A DNA stretch of 6,635 nucleotides from an uncultured Actinomycetes bacterium (GTDB lineage Bacteria > Actinomycetota > Thermoleophilia > Solirubrobacterales > Thermoleophilaceae). Location: contig CAMLNW010000155.1 of the NCBI GenBank assembly GCA_946481495.1, forward strand, positions 1 to 6,635, given 5' to 3'. Position 1 is the first letter of the stretch. Every line of letters starts with the position of its first letter. Below are positions 1-5,327 of this stretch, piece by piece. The translations under genes and the position numbers were made by a program. The notes beneath the pieces are model-generated. The model searched no databases, was not told the origin of the DNA, and was given only the letters and a program-made list of their open reading frames with translations.

Positions 1-1
1 C

Positions 2-358
2 TTCCTGGTCCCGAAGGCCCGCTTCACCAAGGCCGAGCTGCGCTACCTGACCGAGGTCGACGGGCACGACCACGTGGCCCTGGTCGCCGAGTCGGACCGC
101 TGGCCCGGAATGGTGGTCGCGGTCGCCCGCTACGTCCGGCTGAACGACGACCCCGACACCGCCGAGGCGGCGATCGTCGTCGCCGACGCGTTGCAGGGCC
201 TGGGACTCGGAACGCTGCTCGCCGAGCGGCTCGCGTCGATCGCGGTCCTCCACGACGTGCGCCGCTTCAGTGCGGAGATGCTCGGCGACAACCACGCCGC
301 GCACCGGCTGATGGACCGGCTGCAAGACCGCTTGCAAACTCGCCCGCTGGGCGCCTGA
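2..358 (+). CDS. GNAT family N-acetyltransferase, 5'-truncated by window edge
   Basis: This is the C-terminal 118 residues of a GCN5-related N-acetyltransferase, which transfers an acetyl group from acetyl-CoA to an amine. The frame is open to the window edge, and the segment before the first internal GTG (position 74), including AELRYLTEVDGHDHVALVA, already looks like the beta-strand region of the fold, so the true start lies upstream. The acetyl-CoA pyrophosphate-binding motif A is QGLGLG at fragment residues 65-70, followed by the helix TLLAERLASIA. A later motif, EMLGDNHAAHRLMDRL (about 92-107), matches the usual 'dN...a..Lm..L' end of the domain. The spacing resembles the GNAT domain found in bacterial protein-lysine acetyltransferases of the Pat type, but the substrate cannot be told, and any N-terminal regulatory domain would be outside the window. 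The C-terminus is short and ends in TGA 16 bp before the next gene on the same strand. Confidence 0.85.
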   Translation, partial: FLVPKARFTKAELRYLTEVDGHDHVALVAESDRWPGMVVAVARYVRLNDDPDTAEAAIVVADALQGLGLGTLLAERLASIAVLHDVRRFSAEMLGDNHAAHRLMDRLQDRLQTRPLGA

Positions 359-374
359 CTGCCAGACTCGCCGA

Positions 375-1478
375 GTGCCTCGCCGCGCCCTGGCTCTCGC
401 GGCATCGATCTTCGCGATCGGCCTGCTGTCGACAGTTCCGGCCTCCGCCGGTGCCCAGGCCCCTGTCACGTCGCCCTCGGTCCCCACCTTCGACGGCGAC
501 GCGATGTGGATCTGGCTGACGACGCGCACAGAGGGCGGCAGCGCCACCCGAATCGCCGCGCGCGCCAAGCGCAGCGGGCTCGAGCTGGTGATCCTCAAGG
601 CGGGCAACGAGCGCACCCAGTGGACCCAGCTCAACCCGTCGTTCGTGGGCACGCTGCACGCAGCCGGGATCAGAGTCTGCGGCTACCACTTCGTCTACGG
701 CCGCCATCCGATCGCCGAGGCACGGCTGAGCGCGCGGATCGCCAGGACCGGCGCCGACTGCCTGGTGATCGACGCCGAGAGCGACTACAAGGGCCGCTAC
801 CGCGAGGCCGAGCTCTACATGCGCGAGCTGCGCCGGCTGGTCGGTCCCGCCTACCCGATCGGGCTGACCAGCTTCCCCTACGTCCACTACCACTCGACGC
901 TGCCCTACTCGGTCTTCCTCGGACCGGGCAACGCCGACTTCAACGTGCCGCAGATGTACTGGCGCGCGATCGGGACGTCGGTCGACTCAGTCTTCCAGAT
1001 CACCTACATGGACAACCGGATCTACAAGCGGCCGATCTATCCGCTCGGGCAGACCTGGATGCAGCCGTCGCGCGCCCAGGTCGTGCGCTTCCGATCGCTC
1101 GCAACCGCCTACGGAGCGACCGGCGTCAGCTGGTGGTCGTGGCAGGAGACCACCGCGCGCGACTTCGCGAACATCGCGGCGCCGCTACCGGCGCGGCTAC
1201 CTCGCCCGCGCGATCCCGGCTATCCGCTGCTGACCGCGCTCTCGCGCGGCGACATCGTCGTCCAGGCACAGCAGCTGCTGCTCGCGGCCGGAGCGAAGCT
1301 GCGCGTCACCGGACGGATGGATCTGGCAACGCGGCGCGCCATGGCGACGTTCAAGCGCACGCGCGGCCTCGGCTTCACGGGAGTCGTCACCGCCGCGACC
1401 TGGCGCGCTCTGTTGGAGCTCGATCCCGCTCCCGTGACCTGGCGGGCGCGGACATACGCGACAGCGGCAAGACGCTGA
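375..1478 (+). CDS. Secreted GH25-like glycoside hydrolase with C-terminal peptidoglycan-binding domain
   Basis: A 367-residue exported protein. The GTG start is chosen because it gives a clean Sec signal peptide: basic MPRR, a hydrophobic core at about 5-21, and an ASA cleavage site after residue 25. The next in-frame Met (44) would lose it. Residues about 42-270 look like a GH25-type TIM barrel: a VILKAG strand (72-77), GIRVCGYHF (98-106), then VIDAES with D133-x-E135 in the place of the GH25 catalytic D-x-E, and an aromatic WWSWQ (253-257) near the barrel end. Residues about 284-350 resemble PG_binding_1 (RGDIVVQAQQLL, then TGRMDLATRRAMATFKR and GVVTAATWRALL). The inferred role is binding to, and perhaps cutting, cell-wall glycan outside the cell. 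The barrel is divergent; a DUF1906-type or inactive barrel is possible. No clear Shine-Dalgarno is seen; the gene may be read through from the GNAT gene 16 bp upstream. Its last 92 bp lie antisense to the DUF4097 gene. Confidence 0.8.
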   Translation: MPRRALALAASIFAIGLLSTVPASAGAQAPVTSPSVPTFDGDAMWIWLTTRTEGGSATRIAARAKRSGLELVILKAGNERTQWTQLNPSFVGTLHAAGIRVCGYHFVYGRHPIAEARLSARIARTGADCLVIDAESDYKGRYREAELYMRELRRLVGPAYPIGLTSFPYVHYHSTLPYSVFLGPGNADFNVPQMYWRAIGTSVDSVFQITYMDNRIYKRPIYPLGQTWMQPSRAQVVRFRSLATAYGATGVSWWSWQETTARDFANIAAPLPARLPRPRDPGYPLLTALSRGDIVVQAQQLLLAAGAKLRVTGRMDLATRRAMATFKRTRGLGFTGVVTAATWRALLELDPAPVTWRARTYATAARR

Positions 1479-2304
1479 CGTTGCCGGCGCGCGACTCGGC
1501 GCGGATCTTGCGGCGGCTGTTCGGCAGCTGGCGGACGCGGACGTCCTCCTCGCCGGCCGCCGTCTGAGCGTCGACCGAGTAGCCGACGTCCGGGACAAAG
1601 ACGGTGACGCTGCCGGCACGCGACTCCGCGTCGACGTTCAACGGCGGCCGCAGCAGGTCGATGTCGACGGAGCCCGCCGCCGCGTTCGCGTCCACGCGAC
1701 GGGCGACGGACCGGACTACGTTCACACCACCGGCCCGCGAGTCCAGCGTGAGGTCGTCGGCGCGCACGCGCTCGGCGTCGACCGTACCCGCATGGGAACG
1801 CAGCTCGATCGTGCCGCCGCGCACATCGATCGCGCGTACCGACCCGGCGTTCGAGCGCAGCTCCAGATCGCCGCGCAGTCCGCGCGCGACCGACTCGCCG
1901 CCCGACGTCCGCACCGCGACAGACACGCCGCGCGGCACCGCGACGCGGTAGTCCTCCTCGCAGGTGCCGAACGTCAGGAAGTTGCAGCTTCCGCGCAGGC
2001 GCAGGTGGCCGCCGCGCAACTCGTCCTCGCGCTCGTGACCGCTGAGAAAGCCGTGGCGCGAGTCGATCGAGACCTCGACGCGGCGGCCACGAGCCGGGAT
2101 CAGGTCGACGTTGCCGTGTGCGTAGCGGAGGTCGATCGACGTCACGCCCGCGTAGCTGTCGAAGACGTGCTCCTCCTCGATCGACAAGCGGTCGAGCGCC
2201 TGCGCGCTCCCCCAGGCGATCATCGCCAAGGTCAGCAGGCCGCCGATCGCGAACAGCAGCCGGCGCAGCGGGCGCGAGGTTCGGTAGTCGGTTGGCGCAG
2301 CCAT
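1387..2304 (-). CDS. Membrane-anchored DUF4097-type beta-repeat protein
   Basis: A 305-residue protein, third gene of the kinase-regulator operon. A basic N-terminus (RPLRR, 11-15) precedes one membrane helix at about 16-34, predicting N-in topology with the rest outside. Residues about 48-280 are beta-rich and Gly/Val/Asp-rich, with short strands like those of DUF4097 (putative adhesin-like beta-strand) proteins. A motif of the form S-x-A-G-x-V recurs: SNAGSV 151, SHAGTV 170, SRAGGV 189, AAAGSV 208, SRAGSV 228, TAAGEE 248, SRAGNV 271, giving turns of 19-23 residues as in a stacked beta-solenoid. Two cysteines (107, 114) could form a disulfide. The last 25 residues are an Arg-rich, probably disordered tail. 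The ATG is 2 bp after the regulator's stop, with GGGG 7 nt upstream as a weak ribosome site, so translational coupling is likely. Family function is poorly known; relatives such as Bacillus YvlB sit in envelope-stress loci. I infer an envelope sensor or effector role. Confidence 0.82.
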   Translation of the reverse strand: MAAPTDYRTSRPLRRLLFAIGGLLTLAMIAWGSAQALDRLSIEEEHVFDSYAGVTSIDLRYAHGNVDLIPARGRRVEVSIDSRHGFLSGHEREDELRGGHLRLRGSCNFLTFGTCEEDYRVAVPRGVSVAVRTSGGESVARGLRGDLELRSNAGSVRAIDVRGGTIELRSHAGTVDAERVRADDLTLDSRAGGVNVVRSVARRVDANAAAGSVDIDLLRPPLNVDAESRAGSVTVFVPDVGYSVDAQTAAGEEDVRVRQLPNSRRKIRAESRAGNVSVLPLSRMSAPARSRERDRAPTERARSRR

Positions 2305-2306
2305 CG

Positions 2307-2951
2307 TCAGACCCCGAGGTAGGTGAGCACCGCGAGCACGCGGCGGTTTTGGGCCTCGGTTGCCGGCAGACCGAGCTTCTGGAAGATGCTGCGGACGTGC
2401 TTCTCGATCGCGCCGTCGGTGACGACGAGCCGCTCGGCGATGCCGGCATTGGTGTGGCCCTCGGCCATCAGCCCCAGCACCTCGCGCTCGCGCGGCGTCA
2501 GCTCGTCGAGCAGGTCCTCGCGCTGGCGGCGCGACAGCAGTTGCTCGATCACCTCGGGATCGATCGCGGTACCGCCGGCGGCAACGCGGCTGGCAGCCGA
2601 CAGGAACTCCGACACGTCGGCGACGCGGTCCTTGAGCAGGTAGCCGACGCCCTGACTACCGCCGGACAGCAGCTCGGTCGCGTAGCGCTCCTCGACGTAC
2701 TGGGACAGGATCAGGATCGCCACGTCGGGGTACGCACGCCGGATGGCGATCGCGGCGCGCAGCCCCTCGTCGCGCTGCGACGGCGGCATCCGGACGTCGA
2801 CGATCGCCAGCTGCGGCTGGTGATCGCGGACCGCGTCCATCAGCGCCGGCGCGTCGCCGACCGCCGCCACGACCTCGTACTTGGCCTCGGTGAGCAGCCC
2901 CACCAGCCCCTCGCGCAGCAGCGCCAGGTCCTCCGCGATCACAACTCGCAC
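2307..2951 (-). CDS. NarL/LuxR-family response regulator
   Basis: A 214-residue two-component transcription factor of normal full length. The receiver domain (1 to about 120) has the acidic pocket E7-D8, phosphoacceptor D52 in LAIVDVRMPP, S83 in the switch position (LILSQY) and conserved K107 (LLKD). The C-terminal GerE/LuxR helix-turn-helix spans about 151-195 and includes LTPREREVLGLMAEGHTNAGIA, split here as LTPREREVLG plus LMAEGHTNAGIA, and KHVRSIFQKLGL. The GTG start is supported because MRVVIAED begins exactly where the first receiver strand should, with a GAAGG ribosome-site-like stretch about 10 nt upstream. It overlaps the kinase gene by 13 bp, so the two are translationally coupled and are almost certainly cognate. 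It resembles the LiaR/DesR-like group, but its target genes cannot be read here; the downstream DUF4097 gene and the operon's own promoter are natural candidates. Confidence 0.95.
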   Translation of the reverse strand: MRVVIAEDLALLREGLVGLLTEAKYEVVAAVGDAPALMDAVRDHQPQLAIVDVRMPPSQRDEGLRAAIAIRRAYPDVAILILSQYVEERYATELLSGGSQGVGYLLKDRVADVSEFLSAASRVAAGGTAIDPEVIEQLLSRRQREDLLDELTPREREVLGLMAEGHTNAGIAERLVVTDGAIEKHVRSIFQKLGLPATEAQNRRVLAVLTYLGV

Positions 2952-4168
2952 GGGATCACCGCCTTCAGCGTCGTCGGTCCCCCAGCGGGGCTGTCGATCT
3001 CCAAGCTGCCGCCGAGCGCGTCGACGCGCTGGCCGATTCCCTCGAGGCCGGAGCCGGGCGTGCGCTTGGCGCCGCCCTGGCCGTCGTCCTGCACCAGCAC
3101 GGTCAGATGGCCGTCGCGGTGGGCGATCCGCACCTCGGCCTCAGTCGCGCCGCCATGCTTCGCGACGTTGGTCAGCGCCTCGGCGACCACGTAGTAGGCG
3201 GCGGTCTCGGTCGCCGCCGGCGGGCGGCCGTCGAGATCGACCGCGACGGTCACCGACACCGGCGAGCGGCCCGCGAGCGCAGACACGGCGGCGTCGAGGC
3301 CGCGGTCGGTGAGGATCGAGGGGTGGATTCCGCGTACGAGGTCGCGCAGCTCGGCCATCGCGCGCTTGGTCTCCTCGTGGGCCTGGGCGATCAGCGGCTC
3401 GGCGGCCGCCGGGTCGTCGGCCATCTTCTCGCGCGCCCGGCCGAGGTCGAGCGCGATCGCGACGAGCCGGTGCTGAGCGCCATCGTGGAGGTCGCGCTCG
3501 ATCCGCCGCAGCGTGCTGTCGGTCGCGTCGACCGCGCTGGCGCGGCTGTGCTCGAGACGGGCGACCTGCTCGTCGACGTCGGGGCCGAGCAGAGCACGCG
3601 CCAGTGCGGCGATGCCAGTCGCGAGCGGTCGCGCCGCGAACAGCGCCAGCACGGCGACGAGCAGACCGCCGGCGGCGAGCACAAACGCGAGCGGCAGCGA
3701 TGCGTCGCCGATCGTCGTCCCGTCGGGGAAGGTCGATGCGGTGATCGGCAGGGTGATCAGCACCAGCGCCGTCGACCAGAGCGCGATCAGGACCAGGCCC
3801 GCGACGGCTCCGGCGGTGGCGAGCACGCCGAACCAGCCGAGGTCCTTCCAGGTCGCGCGGTCGCGCAGCCGTGCCCAGAGCCGGCGCCAGGCGCCCTCGC
3901 GCGGCAGGTCGGCGTACGGCGGCGCGATCGGAGCGCCGAGCACCAGCGCGGCGCGCTCGCGCTCCCAAGCGGCGACGCGGCGCCAGATCAGCATCGTGAC
4001 GACCAGCATCGGGATGCCGATCAGGACGAAGCTGAGCGCCAACCCGAGCCCGATCGCGAAGACGAGCCAGAAGCCCCAGAAGAGGCCGATCGGCAGGCAA
4101 AGCGCCACGTAGACCAGCTCGCGCCAGGCGCGGCCCGGCGTGGTGGCGTCGATGCGGCCGTCGAACAT
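2939..4168 (-). CDS. Sensor histidine kinase, HisKA_3 type with PF13796-like membrane sensor
   Basis: A 409-residue membrane kinase for the overlapping response regulator. The N-terminal half looks like the actinobacterial 'putative sensor' domain: hydrophobic hairpins at about 18-36 and 38-62, a cytoplasmic linker ending in WARLRDRATWKDLGW, then membrane segments at about 112-145 and 158-190. The loops facing outside are very short, so the signal is probably perceived within or at the membrane. The dimerisation/phosphoacceptor region has RIERDLHDGAQHRL with H228. The ATPase domain (about 322-406) has the N-box EALTNVAKH (N334) and G-box elements DDGQGG (361-366) and GSGLEGIGQR (372-381). I place the start at the ATG at 4168: the open frame continues upstream to 4411, but that would lie antisense to the alcohol dehydrogenase and adds 81 residues unlike a kinase. 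An in-frame GTG at 4177 is a close alternative. No Shine-Dalgarno is visible; see the promoter entry. The ligand is unknown. Confidence 0.93.
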   Translation of the reverse strand: MFDGRIDATTPGRAWRELVYVALCLPIGLFWGFWLVFAIGLGLALSFVLIGIPMLVVTMLIWRRVAAWERERAALVLGAPIAPPYADLPREGAWRRLWARLRDRATWKDLGWFGVLATAGAVAGLVLIALWSTALVLITLPITASTFPDGTTIGDASLPLAFVLAAGGLLVAVLALFAARPLATGIAALARALLGPDVDEQVARLEHSRASAVDATDSTLRRIERDLHDGAQHRLVAIALDLGRAREKMADDPAAAEPLIAQAHEETKRAMAELRDLVRGIHPSILTDRGLDAAVSALAGRSPVSVTVAVDLDGRPPAATETAAYYVVAEALTNVAKHGGATEAEVRIAHRDGHLTVLVQDDGQGGAKRTPGSGLEGIGQRVDALGGSLEIDSPAGGPTTLKAVIPCEL

Positions 4169-4181
4169 GACGCACACCGTA
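4169..4181 (-). promoter_or_regulatory. Putative leaderless promoter -10 for the kinase operon
   Basis: Read on the minus strand, TACGGT (4181 to 4176) fits the TAnnnT -10 pattern and lies 7 nt before the kinase ATG, which would put transcription start at or next to the start codon. A possible -35, TGGGCA (4204 to 4199), matches TTGACA at 4 of 6 positions with a 17 bp spacer. The absence of a Shine-Dalgarno agrees with leaderless initiation, which is common in Actinomycetota. The motif match is weak on its own, and its position is the main support. Confidence 0.35.
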
Positions 4182-4183
4182 TG

Positions 4184-4199
4184 AGAGCCAGCGGGCTCT
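4184..4199. promoter_or_regulatory. Inverted repeat, possible operator in the kinase promoter
   Basis: AGAGCC-AGCG-GGCTCT is a perfect 6 bp inverted repeat with a 4 nt centre in the 112 bp divergent region. It fills almost exactly the spacer between the proposed -10 and -35 of the kinase operon, where a bound regulator would affect transcription. An 8 bp palindrome AGCCGGCT follows at 4204-4211. It could be an operator for the operon's own response regulator (autoregulation) or for another factor. Short GC-rich palindromes also occur by chance, so this is a candidate only. Confidence 0.3.
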
Positions 4200-4265
4200 G
4201 CCCAGCCGGCTCCCCACCGAATCGACGTCGGGTTATCCCTACGCGCCACGAGCGTCGACGGGCGA

Positions 4266-4280
4266 TACCGTTGGCGCTCG
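4266..4280 (+). promoter_or_regulatory. Putative -10 for the alcohol dehydrogenase operon
   Basis: TACCGT (4266-4271) fits TAnnnT and lies 9 nt before the alcohol dehydrogenase ATG, so the transcript would have no leader or a very short one. No purine-rich ribosome site precedes this ATG, which agrees. I see no convincing -35 at the expected distance. The arrangement mirrors the kinase promoter on the other strand. Confidence 0.3.
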
Positions 4281-5315
4281 ATGCGCGCCGTCACCTTCCA
4301 GGCGCCCGGCGAGGTCCGGGTCGACGAGAAGCCGGAGCCGGAGATCGGCTCGCCGGACGAGGCGATCGTCCGCATCGAGGCGAGCGGGGTCTGCGGCTCG
4401 GATCTGCACATCTACCACGGCCGTGTCGGCGTCGAGCCGGGCTTCACGATCGGCCACGAGTTCGTCGGCGAGCTGATCGCCGCCGGCGAGAACGTGACCG
4501 GGGTCGCCATCGGCGACCGCGTGCTCGGCTGCTACTGCACCGCCTGCGGCAGCTGCTTCTACTGCCGCCGCGGCGACTTCCACAAGTGCGACTCCGGCCG
4601 TGTCTTCGGCCACGGCAAGGTGCTCGGCTCGCTGCAGGGCGCACAGGCCGACCAGGTGCTGGTGCCGAACGCCAACCTGACGCTGCGCAGGGTGCCGGAG
4701 GGGATGTCGAGCGATGTCGCGCTGTTCGCCGGCGACGTGATGGGCACCGGCTTCCATGCGGTCGAGTCGGCCGGCCTCGACGCCGGCGACACCGTCGTGG
4801 TGCTTGGCCTGGGCCCGGTCGGGCTGTGCGCCGTCCAAGTCGCACGGGCGCGCGGCGCCGCCCAGGTGATCGCGATCGACTCGGTCGCCGAGCGGCTCGA
4901 GATGGCGCGTAGCTTCGGCGCCAACCCGGTCCACCTGACCGAGGACGACCCCCGCGCGGCCGTCAAGGCGGCAACCGACGGCCGTGGTGCCGACCTGGTG
5001 GTCGACGCCGTCGGCCATCCCGACGCGCTCGAGCTGGCGATCCGCCTGGCGCGCAAGGCGGGGCGCATCTCCGCCACCGGCGTCTACGCTGAGCGTGCGG
5101 AGGTCCATCTCGGCCTGCTCTGGGTCAAGGCGCTCGAGGTCCACAGCGGCCACGCCAACGTGATCGCCCACGTCGACCGGGTGCTGGCGCTGATGGCCGC
5201 CGGCGTGCTCAACCCCGCCCCGCTCGTCAGCCGCCACATGGCGCTCAACGACGCGCCCGAGGCCTACGCCGCCTACGACCGCCGCGAGGCACTGAAGATC
5301 GTGTTGACGCCCTAG
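4281..5315 (+). CDS. Zinc-dependent medium-chain alcohol dehydrogenase
   Basis: A 344-residue cytoplasmic oxidoreductase of the MDR family, near the usual length, predicted to oxidise an alcohol to an aldehyde or ketone with NAD(P). Catalytic zinc ligands are C38 (GVCGSDLH), H59 with E60 (GHEFVGE) and probably D152 in GDVMGTGFHA, the pattern of the formaldehyde/threonine/sorbitol-dehydrogenase-like branch. The structural zinc site is complete: C89, C92, C95 and C103. The Rossmann fold has GLGPVG (176-181), and strand two ends in D200 (VIAIDS), which favours NAD over NADP. The ATG at 4281 gives the standard MRAV start. It is the first gene of a pair with the aldehyde dehydrogenase, separated by 12 bp, so the aldehyde product probably passes to the second enzyme. 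Substrate is not determined; an alcohol, polyol or formaldehyde-adduct substrate is possible. Confidence 0.93.
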   Translation: MRAVTFQAPGEVRVDEKPEPEIGSPDEAIVRIEASGVCGSDLHIYHGRVGVEPGFTIGHEFVGELIAAGENVTGVAIGDRVLGCYCTACGSCFYCRRGDFHKCDSGRVFGHGKVLGSLQGAQADQVLVPNANLTLRRVPEGMSSDVALFAGDVMGTGFHAVESAGLDAGDTVVVLGLGPVGLCAVQVARARGAAQVIAIDSVAERLEMARSFGANPVHLTEDDPRAAVKAATDGRGADLVVDAVGHPDALELAIRLARKAGRISATGVYAERAEVHLGLLWVKALEVHSGHANVIAHVDRVLALMAAGVLNPAPLVSRHMALNDAPEAYAAYDRREALKIVLTP

Positions 5316-5319
5316 GAGG
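5314..5319 (+). promoter_or_regulatory. Strong Shine-Dalgarno of the aldehyde dehydrogenase gene, overlapping the upstream stop
   Basis: AGGAGG begins inside the TAG stop of the alcohol dehydrogenase (5313-5315) and lies 8 nt before the ATG at 5328. It fixes that start and indicates one transcript for both genes. It contrasts with the other genes in the window, which have weak or no ribosome sites, so the second enzyme may be translated at a higher rate than the first. Confidence 0.85.
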
Positions 5320-5327
5320 GAGACCCG

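Noticed and set aside
1425..1446. CCCGC...GCGGG pairing as a possible terminator between the convergent genes
   Set aside because: The stem is only 5 bp with a 12 nt loop, has no T-run, and lies inside both coding regions; it is expected by chance at this GC content.
506..1567. 353-codon + strand frame inside the secreted hydrolase gene
   Set aside because: It is a shifted frame of a gene with signal peptide and domain evidence; its translation is Arg/Ala/Asp-rich with no domain.
1220..2449. 409-codon - strand frame over the DUF4097 gene and the regulator end
   Set aside because: It is a shifted frame across two genes with strong family motifs, and its product is Arg/Ala-rich low complexity.
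4169..4411. N-terminal extension of the kinase by 81 residues
   Set aside because: It would cross the divergent promoter region and lie antisense to the first 131 bp of the dehydrogenase gene. The sensor domain begins naturally just after the ATG at 4168.
3107..4912. 601-codon open frame on the + strand, antisense to the kinase and running into the dehydrogenase gene
   Set aside because: It is opposite a kinase with every catalytic motif and overlaps the dehydrogenase in another frame. Its product is a low-complexity Arg/Asp/Gly-rich string without recognisable domains, as expected of antisense frames in GC-rich DNA.
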